The notes: a model not told the origin generated them from the sequence alone. 5,156 nt of DNA from Deltaproteobacteria bacterium (GCA_018262315.1 JAGSPS010000339.1:1-5156), one strand, 5' to 3'; positions 1-5,156 are shown, numbered from the stretch's first letter. Translations and numbers: made by a program.

Positions 1-902
1 TGCGCCTCGGCGCACTCGCGAGCGCCGCGGGGATTCCCGACGGCGTCCTCAACGTGATCGCCGGGCCGGGCGGCTCGGTCGGCGCCGCGCTCGTCAGCGA
101 CCCCGCCATCCGCAAGATCTCCTTCACCGGCGACTCGGAGAACGGCGCTGCGATCCTGCGCCTGGCCGCGACCGAGATCAAACGCGTTTCGCTCGAACTC
201 GGCGGCAAGTCGGCGAACGTGGTGTTCGCAGACGCCGACCTCGACGCTTGCGTCGAGAAGTCGCTGCTCGCGGTGTTCGGCAACGCGGGCCAGGACTGCT
301 GCGCGCGCAGCCGCATCTTGGTCGAAGCCTCGGCGCACGAGGCCCTGGTCGCGAAGCTCAGCGCCGCCACGCAACGGCTGCGCGTCGGTGACCCGCTCGA
401 TCCGGCGACGCAGGTGGGTTCGCTGATCTCGCGCGGGCACCGCGATCGCGTCTGCCGCTACGTCGAGGTGGGGAAGGGCGAGGGCGCACACTTGCTCTGC
501 GGCGGCGAGGCGCCGGGCACGGGACCGCTCGCGCGCGGCTCGTTCCTCACGCCGGCGGTCTTCGACGGCGTGACGCCGTCGATGCGCATCGCGCGCGAGG
601 AGATCTTCGGGCCGGTCGTCGCGGTGTTGCCGTTCCGCGACGAGGCCGAGGCGATCGCGCTCGCCAACGACTCGATCTACGGCCTCTCGGGTTCGCTCTG
701 GACACGCGACGCGAAGCGCGCAATGCGCGTCGCGCGCGCCATCGAGACGGGTGTGATCTCGGTGAACTCCAGCCGCAGCGTCTTCCTCGAAGCCCCGTTC
801 GGTGGCGTGAAGCGCAGCGGCGTCGGTCGCGAACTCGGCATCGAGGCGCTCGAGGTCTACACCGAACAGAAGTCGATCTACTTCGAGACGGAGGAGAGCT
901 GA
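1..902 (+). CDS. NAD(P)-dependent aldehyde dehydrogenase, 5'-truncated by the window edge
   Basis: This enzyme oxidises an aldehyde to the carboxylic acid with NAD(P)+, presumably in the cytosol. The reading frame (codons from nt 3) is open from the window edge, so the GTG at 54 is internal; LGALASAAGIPDGVLNVIAG is a normal mid-protein ALDH stretch. Visible signatures are the general-base Glu in LELGGK (nt 195-197), the catalytic Cys in GQDCCA (nt 297-299), EEIFGPVV, and PFGGVKRSGVGRELG near the end. The Glu-Cys distance is 34 residues, as in classical ALDHs. About 299 residues are present against roughly 480-500 in the family, so about 180-190 N-terminal residues lie outside the window. The usual FTGS motif reads FTGDSENG. 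It is followed after 2 bp by an SDR gene, so the two are almost certainly cotranscribed. The family call is firm. The substrate is not shown; an amine-derived aldehyde (AldC/gamma-glutamyl-aminoaldehyde type) is my inference from the partner gene. Confidence 0.93.
   Translation, partial: RLGALASAAGIPDGVLNVIAGPGGSVGAALVSDPAIRKISFTGDSENGAAILRLAATEIKRVSLELGGKSANVVFADADLDACVEKSLLAVFGNAGQDCCARSRILVEASAHEALVAKLSAATQRLRVGDPLDPATQVGSLISRGHRDRVCRYVEVGKGEGAHLLCGGEAPGTGPLARGSFLTPAVFDGVTPSMRIAREEIFGPVVAVLPFRDEAEAIALANDSIYGLSGSLWTRDAKRAMRVARAIETGVISVNSSRSVFLEAPFGGVKRSGVGRELGIEALEVYTEQKSIYFETEES
890..896 (+). promoter_or_regulatory. Shine-Dalgarno for the SDR gene (GGAGGAG)
   Basis: GGAGGAG lies inside the last codons of the aldehyde dehydrogenase gene, 8 nt before the GTG at 905. 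It decides the GTG start of the SDR gene, which has no ATG nearby, and implies that the two genes are translated from one message. Confidence 0.75.
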
Positions 903-904
903 GC

Positions 905-1684
905 GTGGCGGGAAGACTTTCGGGCAAGGTCGCGCTGATCACCGGGGGCGCGAGCGGAATCGGACGCGAGTCGGCGCGGCTCTTTGCGTCCGAAGGCGCG
1001 CGCGTGCTGATCGCGGATCTCGACGTCGCCGCAGGCAACGCGACGGCAGCGGCGATCGCGAAGGCGGGCGGCGAGGCGCGCGCGATCCGCTGCGACGTGG
1101 CGCACGGCGCCGACCTCGAGGCGGCGGTCGCGGCGGCGGAGCGCCACTTCGGTGCGCTGCACGTGCTCTTCAACAATGCCGGCATCTTTCCGGCTCGCGA
1201 CGGTTCCCCCGTCGACACACCCGACGACGTCTTCGATCAGGTCATCGCCGTGAACCTCAAGGGCGTCTTCCTCGGCTGCAAGGTCGGTATCCCCGCGCTG
1301 CTGCGTGCCGGCGGCGGCTCGATCATCAACACGGCGTCGTTCGTCGCGGTGGTCGGTGCCGCCACCTCGCAGATCGCGTACACCGCGAGCAAGGGCGGCG
1401 TGCTCGCGATGACGCGCGAGATCGCCGTCGAGTATGCACGCCAGGGCATTCGCGCCAACGCGCTGTGCCCGGGTCCCGTCAACACGCCGCTGCTCGCCGA
1501 GTTCCTGGCAGAGCCCGCGGCGCGCGCGCGGCGCTTCGTCCACATTCCGATGGGACGCCTCGCCGAAGCGACCGAGATCGCGCGCGCGGCTCTCTTCCTC
1601 GCGTCGGACGAGTCGAGTTACGTGACCGGCGCGACGTTCCTGGTGGACGGCGGGATCACCTCGGCGTACGTGACGCCGGAATAG
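905..1684 (+). CDS. Short-chain dehydrogenase/reductase (SDR, FabG-like classical type)
   Basis: This is a cytosolic NAD(P)(H)-dependent oxidoreductase of 259 residues, the normal length for a classical SDR. It has the Rossmann glycine motif GGASGIG (14-20), NNAG (90-93), Asn117 in VNLKG, catalytic Ser145, and Tyr159-Lys163 in YTASK. Asp38 at the end of the second beta strand favours NAD(H) over NADP(H). The GTG start at 905 is supported by GGAGGAG 8 nt upstream, and the protein begins in the usual way just before GKVALITGG. It lies 2 bp after the aldehyde dehydrogenase. The C-terminal part (NTPLL, RRFVHIPMGRLAEATEIA, FLVDGGITSAYVTPE) recalls, from memory, the SDR Rv2857c that sits beside aldC and glnA4 in mycobacteria. 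That suggests a role in amine or gamma-glutamyl-amine catabolism rather than fatty-acid synthesis. The true substrate cannot be read from the sequence, and automatic annotation as 3-oxoacyl-ACP reductase would be over-specific. Confidence 0.93.
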   Translation: MAGRLSGKVALITGGASGIGRESARLFASEGARVLIADLDVAAGNATAAAIAKAGGEARAIRCDVAHGADLEAAVAAAERHFGALHVLFNNAGIFPARDGSPVDTPDDVFDQVIAVNLKGVFLGCKVGIPALLRAGGGSIINTASFVAVVGAATSQIAYTASKGGVLAMTREIAVEYARQGIRANALCPGPVNTPLLAEFLAEPAARARRFVHIPMGRLAEATEIARAALFLASDESSYVTGATFLVDGGITSAYVTPE

Positions 1685-1692
1685 GGCGGGAC

Positions 1693-1866
1693 TCAGCGCG
1701 GCTTCCCGACCGGGTCTCCCGGGACGACTCGCTTGCGCACGAGCGTGTCGACGCCGTAGCGCGCGTCGTCGGTTTCCTTGTGATCGAGATTGAAGTGCAG
1801 GCCGCGGCTTTCCTTGCGCCAGCGCGCGCACTCGATCACCAGTTCGGCCATCAGCGTGAGGTTGCG
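1693..1866 (-). pseudogene. nadB: Out-of-frame 3' remnant of nadB (C-terminal helical domain end)
   Basis: These 57 codons, read in a different frame from the main nadB ORF, encode the authentic end of L-aspartate oxidase: RNLTLMAELVIECARWRKE followed by SRGLHF and a short tail to a TGA at 1693-1695. The RKESRGLH signature is the conserved C-terminal motif of the NadB/fumarate reductase flavoprotein family. The segment has no plausible start of its own. The only nearby ATG (1878-1876) would make a small fragment with no known role. It overlaps the last codons of the main ORF by 16 bp. I therefore read it as the severed 3' end of nadB, split off by a deletion plus frameshift close to 1864-1874, or by a sequencing or assembly error there. 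Its stop is 8 bp from the stop of the convergent SDR gene. Confidence 0.82.
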
Positions 1867-3149
1867 CCGCGGACCCATTGCGCCTGCCAGGCAGGGACTT
1901 CCGCGGACGGCCGCGCTTCGTCGAGTCGCTTCAAGCTCTCTTCGGCCGCGGCGTCGGCGAAGACGGCGCATTCGAGCAGCGAGTTCGAGGCCAGGCGGTT
2001 CGCGCCGTGCAAGCCCGTGCAGGAGACTTCGCCGGCGGCGAACAGGTTCGGGAGATCGGTCTCACCGTGCAGATCCGTGCGCACGCCGCCGCAGGTGTAA
2101 TGCGCGGCGGGAACCACCGGGATCGGCTGCCGCGTGATGTCGATGCCGAAGCTGAGGCATCGCTCGTAGATGGTCGGGAAGCGCTCGCGCACGAAGGCGG
2201 GATCTTTGTGCGTGATGTCGAGCAGGACGCATTCGTTGCCGGAGCGCTTGAGTTCCGAGTCGATCGCGCGCGCCACGACGTCGCGGGGTGCGAGGTCCGC
2301 CATCGCGTGGTAACGCGGCATGAAGGCGTCGCCGGCGAGCGTCTTCAGGATGCCGCCCTCGCCGCGCACCGCTTCGGTGATCAGGAACGACTTGGCTTGC
2401 GGATGGAACAGGCAAGTGGGATGGAACTGCATGAACTCGAGGTTCGCGACGGTGGCACCCGCGCGATACCCCATCGCGATGCCGTCCCCCGACGCCACGT
2501 CCGGATTCGAGGTGTAGAGGTAGACCTTGCCACCCCCGCCCGTCGCGAGCAGCGTGACGGGTGCAAGGAAGCAGTGCACCAGATTCGTCTTGGCGTCGAG
2601 CACGTAGGCGCCCGCGCAGCGGTTGGGACCCGCGATGCCCGAGCGGAGCGTCGTCACCAGATCGACACCGAGGTGCTGTTCGAAGAGGGCGATGTTCGGG
2701 TGCGCGCGCGCGCGTTCGACCAGTGCGCGTTCGACTTCGCGCCCGGTGGCGTCGCGGTGGTGCAGGATGCGGCGGCGGCCGTGGCCGCCTTCGCGGCCGA
2801 GCGCGAAACCCCCACCGGATGGCGCGTCCTCTTCGGCCGGGTCGAAGTGCACGCCCAGCTTCACGAGCGACTCGACGACAGCGGGCGCGCGCTCGACCAC
2901 GTACTGCACGACGTCCTCGTGACACAGGCCTGCCCCCGCCGTGAGCGTGTCGCGCTGGTGGTCGTCGAAGGAGTCGTCGTCGGCGAGGACCGCGGCGATT
3001 CCGCCCTGCGCCCAGCTCGTGGCCGAATCGTCGGCGGCACGCTTGGTGACGATCGCCACACGGCCGCGCTCGGCTACGCGCAGCGCGTAGAAGAGGCCGG
3101 CCAACCCGCTGCCGAGGACCAGGAAGTCGAAATCGCGCTGTTCCGCCAT
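1851..3149 (-). CDS. nadB: L-aspartate oxidase NadB, C-terminally truncated by deletion/frameshift
   Basis: NadB oxidises L-aspartate to iminoaspartate with FAD; NadA then condenses it to quinolinate for NAD synthesis. The 432-residue ORF carries the FAD dinucleotide motif GSGLAG (13-18), TSWAQGGIAAV (44-54), REGGHGRRRILHHRDATGRE (119-138), QFHPT (241-245), HYTCGG (350-355) and GANRLASNSLLEC (382-394). Residues matching E. coli Glu121, His244, Arg290, His351 and Arg386 are present as Glu120, His243, Arg289, His350 and Arg385. The family is about 530-540 residues. Here normal sequence stops at about residue 426 (AWQAQWV), then six unrelated codons reach a stop, and the real C-terminus continues in another frame (1866-1693). 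I chose the ATG at 3149; a TTG at 3158 is an alternative, and neither has a clear Shine-Dalgarno. No nadA or nadC is adjacent. The catalytic core looks complete, but loss of the C-terminal helical bundle probably destabilises the protein if the lesion is real. Confidence 0.88.
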   Translation of the reverse strand: MAEQRDFDFLVLGSGLAGLFYALRVAERGRVAIVTKRAADDSATSWAQGGIAAVLADDDSFDDHQRDTLTAGAGLCHEDVVQYVVERAPAVVESLVKLGVHFDPAEEDAPSGGGFALGREGGHGRRRILHHRDATGREVERALVERARAHPNIALFEQHLGVDLVTTLRSGIAGPNRCAGAYVLDAKTNLVHCFLAPVTLLATGGGGKVYLYTSNPDVASGDGIAMGYRAGATVANLEFMQFHPTCLFHPQAKSFLITEAVRGEGGILKTLAGDAFMPRYHAMADLAPRDVVARAIDSELKRSGNECVLLDITHKDPAFVRERFPTIYERCLSFGIDITRQPIPVVPAAHYTCGGVRTDLHGETDLPNLFAAGEVSCTGLHGANRLASNSLLECAVFADAAAEESLKRLDEARPSAEVPAWQAQWVRGATSR

Positions 3150-3312
3150 CGCGCGCAATCTAGCTTGCGAAGCGCCCTTTGGAGCGGAATCGGGGATCTC
3201 TCGGGTCTAAGGCCGGCCCCGAGATGGACCGATGAAACCCGAGCCAGACGACCCAAGGGTCGGCCCCCAGGGGGTCGCGAGAGACCCGCTCCGAGGACGT
3301 GGAGGCGCCGGA
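3150..3312. promoter_or_regulatory. Divergent intergenic region nadB / transglycosylase operon with GGGTC/GACCC cluster
   Basis: These 163 bp separate the start codons of nadB (leftward) and the envelope operon (rightward), so promoters for both should lie here. I see no convincing sigma-70 hexamer pair on either strand. The right half holds five copies of the pentamer GGGTC or its complement GACCC: 3203-3207, 3250-3254, 3257-3261, 3272-3276 and 3283-3287. Two pairs form inverted repeats: GACCC-aa-GGGTC (3250-3261) and GGGTC-6 nt-GACCC (3272-3287). A CCCCC-a-GGGGG palindrome lies at 3264-3274. A 7-bp inverted repeat, TCTCGGG/CCCGAGA, flanks 12 nt at 3199-3224. These could be operator half-sites or a folded 5' leader. 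An ATG at 3232 is open into the transglycosylase frame, so part of this stretch would be coding if that start were used. Confidence 0.4.
3301..3305 (+). promoter_or_regulatory. Shine-Dalgarno GGAGG that selects a TTG start
   Basis: GGAGG lies 7 nt before the TTG at 3313, an ideal spacing. Translation from this TTG begins directly with a short, correctly shaped signal peptide. The in-frame ATG at 3232 has no purine-rich site at a suitable distance and would add 27 charged and proline/glycine-rich residues before the signal peptide. Confidence 0.7.
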
Positions 3313-3981
3313 TTGTCGAACGCGAGGACCGCGCGGCTCATCGTCGCGTTCTGGGCAGGCCTGGCCGCATGCGTCGCCGAGTCGCACGCGGAAGAGGTCT
3401 ACCGATGGATCGACTCGCGCGGCGTCGTGCACCTCACGAACGTCCCCGCAGATCGTCACTTCGAGAAATATCGCGTTGGCAGCGCGGGCGGGAGCGGCAA
3501 GGGCATCCTGATCATCGCCCGCCGCGAGTCCGCACGGCGCCGTCCGTTCGCGTTCAGGAGTCACTACGGCCGCGATTCGCAGAGCGCGGGCGATCTCGAC
3601 CGCCTGATCGCACGCGCCGCGCGTCGCCACGGGCTGCCGCCGGCGCTCGTGAAGGCGGTCGTTCGGGCCGAATCGAACTTCCAGCCCCACGCGCTCTCGA
3701 ACAAGGGCGCCCAGGGACTCATGCAGCTGATGCCCGAGACCGCTGAGGACCTGGGCGTCGACGATCCGTTCCGCGCCGAGGACAACGTCTACGGCGGAAC
3801 CCGCTACCTCCGTGCCATGCACGACCGCTTCGGCGACTGGCAGCTCGCGCTGGCCGCCTACAACGCCGGCCCTGGCGCAGTCGACCGCTTCGGAGGCGTT
3901 CCGCCGTACGCCGAGACCCGGGAGTACGTCGAGCGAGTTCTCCATTACTATCGCCGCTACGATGGCGACTTCTCCCGCTGA
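3313..3981 (+). CDS. Exported DUF4124 + lytic transglycosylase (SLT, family 1) protein
   Basis: This is a predicted peptidoglycan lytic transglycosylase, cleaving the MurNAc-GlcNAc bond in the periplasm with formation of a 1,6-anhydro end. From the TTG start it has 222 residues. An N-terminal signal (Arg5, Arg8, hydrophobic 9-19) ends either at SHA (24-26) for signal peptidase I or at a lipobox LAAC (17-20) for lipoprotein processing. A DUF4124-type segment follows (about 27-48: EVYRWIDSRGVVHLTNVP), then a linker, then the SLT domain (about 96-218). The SLT motifs are all present: catalytic Glu120 in VRAESNF, GLMQLMPETA, AAYNAGPGAV and YAETREYV. The start rests on GGAGG at 3301-3305; an ATG at 3232 would give 249 residues. 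Its 3' end overlaps pgsA by 20 bp, so the two are coupled. The enzyme class is clear, but its cellular role (growth, division or assembly of an envelope machine) is not. Confidence 0.92.
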   Translation: MSNARTARLIVAFWAGLAACVAESHAEEVYRWIDSRGVVHLTNVPADRHFEKYRVGSAGGSGKGILIIARRESARRRPFAFRSHYGRDSQSAGDLDRLIARAARRHGLPPALVKAVVRAESNFQPHALSNKGAQGLMQLMPETAEDLGVDDPFRAEDNVYGGTRYLRAMHDRFGDWQLALAAYNAGPGAVDRFGGVPPYAETREYVERVLHYYRRYDGDFSR

Positions 3982-4594
3982 GACCGCGCCGCGACTCGCT
4001 TCGCTGCCGGTCGAGCGACTCTGGAATCTCCCCAATTCGATCACGCTGCTGCGCACGCTGGCGGTGCCGGTGCTGCTGCTCTTCCCGGCGCTTGCAGCCT
4101 CGCGTCGCGGCTCGGAGGCGATGGCCTGGATCTTCATCGTCGCCGCGCTGACCGATCTGCTCGACGGCTGGCTCGCCCGCCGCGGCCAGCAGGTGACCAA
4201 GATCGGCAAGCTGCTCGACCCGCTGTGCGACAAGTTGCTGGTCGCGACGGCGCTAGTCGTGCTGCTGGCGGGCCATCGCATCCCCGAATGGGGTACCCCG
4301 ATGGTCGTGGTGATCATCGGGCGCGAGATCGCCGTCACCGGGCTGCGCGGCTTCGCCTCCGCGCACGGTGAGATCCTGGCGGCCGCCTGGCCCGGGAAGG
4401 TCAAGACGCTGCTCCAGAACATCGCCATCGGGGCGCTGCTTTTTCCGAGCCCTCAGTGGGGGTTGCCGGCACATACGGTGGGCCTGGCGTTCCTGGTCGC
4501 CGCGACGGCGCTCACGCTCTGGTCCGGCTACGGCTATTTCGCGAGCTTCTTCGCGCAGGAAGGCGCCCGACGTGCGCCCGAGGAGAACCGATGA
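3962..4594 (+). CDS. pgsA: CDP-diacylglycerol-glycerol-3-phosphate 3-phosphatidyltransferase
   Basis: PgsA transfers the phosphatidyl group of CDP-diacylglycerol to glycerol-3-phosphate, giving phosphatidylglycerophosphate, the precursor of phosphatidylglycerol and cardiolipin, in the inner membrane. The 210-residue length is normal. The CDP-alcohol phosphatidyltransferase motif is complete with standard spacing: Asp65, Asp68-Gly69, Ala72-Arg73, Gly82, Asp86 and Asp90. PgsA-type features are NLPNSITLLR at the N-terminus (22-31), GREIAVTGLRG (120-130) and PGKVKTLLQ (144-152). Hydrophobic membrane segments lie at about 30-46, 52-66, 91-104, 112-128, 150-162 and 171-197. The ATG at 3962 was chosen because it sits 21 codons before the conserved NLPN. 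Upstream in-frame codons lie within the transglycosylase gene and encode nothing conserved. No good Shine-Dalgarno precedes it, so translation probably depends on coupling to the overlapping upstream gene. Its TGA overlaps the ATG of the next gene. Confidence 0.94.
   Translation: MATSPAETAPRLASLPVERLWNLPNSITLLRTLAVPVLLLFPALAASRRGSEAMAWIFIVAALTDLLDGWLARRGQQVTKIGKLLDPLCDKLLVATALVVLLAGHRIPEWGTPMVVVIIGREIAVTGLRGFASAHGEILAAAWPGKVKTLLQNIAIGALLFPSPQWGLPAHTVGLAFLVAATALTLWSGYGYFASFFAQEGARRAPEENR
4580..4585 (+). promoter_or_regulatory. Shine-Dalgarno GAGGAG for the nucleotide-sugar dehydrogenase gene
   Basis: GAGGAG lies in the last codons of pgsA, 5 nt before the ATG at 4591. With the ATGA stop/start overlap this indicates coupled translation within one operon. 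Confidence 0.7.
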
Positions 4595-5156
4595 CGAGGT
4601 TGCAGGAACTGGGCGCGCGCATCGAAGCCCGCCAGGCGCGGATCGGGGTGGTGGGACTCGGCTATGTCGGGCTGCCGCTCGCCGTCGAGTTCGCGAAGGC
4701 CGGCTTTGCCGTGACGGGCTTCGATCTCGACGCCGAGAAGGTTCGCGCAATCACGGAAGGTCGCTCGTACATCGAGGACGTTCCGCAGGGCGAAGTCGTG
4801 AAGCAGCGCGACGCGGGCAAGCTGCACGCCACCACCGACTTCAACGAACTGGCCGGCTGCGATGTCATCAACGTCTGTGTACCGACGCCGCTCACCAAGA
4901 CCAAGGACCCCGACTTCTCGTTCATGGTCGCCGCGGTCGAAGAGATCCGGAAGCGACTGCGCGCGGGTCAGCTCGTGGTCCTGGGCTCGACCACCTACCC
5001 CGGCACGACACACGAACTCTTCCTGCCGCTGCTCGAGGCGTCGGGTCTGCACGTGGGCGAGGACTTCGCGCTGGCATTCGCGCCCGAGCGCATCGATCCG
5101 GCCAACAAGAACTTCAAGGTGCGCAACGTGCCGAAGGTGGTCGGCGGCGAGACGGC
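4591..5156 (+). CDS. Nucleotide-sugar 6-dehydrogenase, UDP-GlcNAc dehydrogenase (WbpA/WecC) type, 3'-truncated
   Basis: This enzyme oxidises C6 of a UDP-sugar to the uronic acid with two NAD+, supplying precursors for capsule, O-antigen or exopolysaccharide in the cytosol. The frame stays open to the right window edge: 188 complete codons of an expected 420-440, so it ends before the catalytic Cys region. Present are the Rossmann motif GLGYVGLPLA (22-31), Asp45 at the end of strand 2 (NAD preference), SYIEDVP (59-65), NVCVPTPL (94-101), GSTTYPGTT (132-140) and FAPERIDPANKNF (163-175) leading to PKVVGGET. The SYIEDVP and PERIDP-NKNF forms fit UDP-GlcNAc 6-dehydrogenases (WbpA-like) better than UDP-glucose dehydrogenase (Ugd), as I remember those families. 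ManNAc-type or TviB-type substrates remain possible. The ATG at 4591 overlaps the pgsA stop (ATGA) and has GAGGAG 5 nt upstream. A polysaccharide cluster may continue to the right. Confidence 0.92.
   Translation, partial: MTRLQELGARIEARQARIGVVGLGYVGLPLAVEFAKAGFAVTGFDLDAEKVRAITEGRSYIEDVPQGEVVKQRDAGKLHATTDFNELAGCDVINVCVPTPLTKTKDPDFSFMVAAVEEIRKRLRAGQLVVLGSTTYPGTTHELFLPLLEASGLHVGEDFALAFAPERIDPANKNFKVRNVPKVVGGET

Noticed and set aside
1710..1722. Small hairpin CCGGG-tct-CCCGG near the convergent gene ends
   Set aside because: The stem is only 5 bp with a 3-nt loop, no T tract follows on either strand, and it lies in the nadB tail codons. This is not enough to call a terminator.
547..1831. Long - strand ORFs (547-1218 and 878-1831) opposite the ALDH and SDR genes
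   Set aside because: They are arginine- and alanine-rich translations lying opposite a gene with intact SDR catalytic residues. They are shadow frames.
1851..1880. Programmed ribosomal frameshift joining the two nadB frames
   Set aside because: I see no slippery heptamer, and joining the frames would still leave out about 60 conserved codons, so recoding cannot restore a normal NadB.
3199..3224. Inverted repeat TCTCGGG/CCCGAGA as an intrinsic terminator or riboswitch
   Set aside because: The stem is 7 bp with a 12-nt loop, has no following T run and no recognisable riboswitch core. It is kept only as part of the intergenic description.
1878..3746. A 622-codon + strand ORF antisense to nadB, running into the transglycosylase gene
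   Set aside because: It is rich in Arg, Ala and Gly without any recognisable motif, lies opposite a clear NadB, and crosses the divergent start region. It is a GC-bias shadow.
3812..3961. A longer pgsA starting at the ATG at 3812
   Set aside because: The extra 50 codons lie inside the transglycosylase gene over its conserved AYNAGPG and YAETREYV motifs and give a non-conserved, Ser/Thr-rich N-terminus. The ATG at 3962 gives a normal PgsA.
3160..4428. A 422-codon - strand ORF opposite the transglycosylase and pgsA
   Set aside because: Both genes on the + strand have complete family motifs. The antisense protein is low-complexity and unlike any family I know.
1..5156. CRISPR arrays, tRNA or rRNA genes, transposases, phage or defence genes
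   Set aside because: No regularly spaced repeats, no cloverleaf-like segments, and no matching protein motifs were seen. Nearly all of the window is explained by metabolic and envelope genes.

Overview
The window is GC-rich, densely coding DNA from a Gram-negative-type bacterium. A DUF4124/lytic-transglycosylase protein, the envelope genes and the strong GC wobble bias would fit a deltaproteobacterium- or Myxococcota-like genome or a metagenomic contig, but no single marker here fixes the taxon. I see no RNA gene, CRISPR array, insertion sequence or phage gene.

Left part (1-1684, + strand): the 3' part of an aldehyde dehydrogenase gene is followed after 2 bp by an SDR dehydrogenase gene, a two-gene operon piece. 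Both proteins, the SDR C-terminus above all, resemble the ALDH/SDR pair found beside glutamine-synthetase-like genes (the Mycobacterium glnA4-Rv2859c-aldC-Rv2857c type). That suggests oxidation of an amine-derived or gamma-glutamyl-amine-derived aldehyde, with the rest of the pathway to the left of the window.

Middle (1693-3149, - strand): nadB, L-aspartate oxidase, the first step of de novo NAD synthesis. It converges on the SDR gene with 8 bp between the stop codons. The FAD and capping domains are intact. The C-terminal helical domain is broken: the main frame stops at 1851, and the true C-terminus (the RKESRGLH region) lies in another frame. About 60 codons that normally separate the two parts, including the MWDYVGIVR-type segment, are absent. 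This is a deletion combined with a frameshift, or an assembly error, and is the most notable anomaly in the window.

Right part (3150-5156, + strand): a 163-bp divergent intergenic region carries a cluster of GGGTC/GACCC pentamers. It is followed by a tightly overlapped envelope operon: a secreted DUF4124 plus lytic transglycosylase protein (TTG start with a strong Shine-Dalgarno), pgsA (phosphatidylglycerophosphate synthase, 20-bp overlap) and a UDP-GlcNAc-type nucleotide-sugar 6-dehydrogenase (4-bp ATGA overlap) that runs off the right edge. Together they touch peptidoglycan remodelling, anionic phospholipid synthesis and uronic-acid sugar precursors for surface polysaccharide.

I did not find a convincing undescribed system here. 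The broken nadB and the repeat cluster before the transglycosylase gene deserve the second look.
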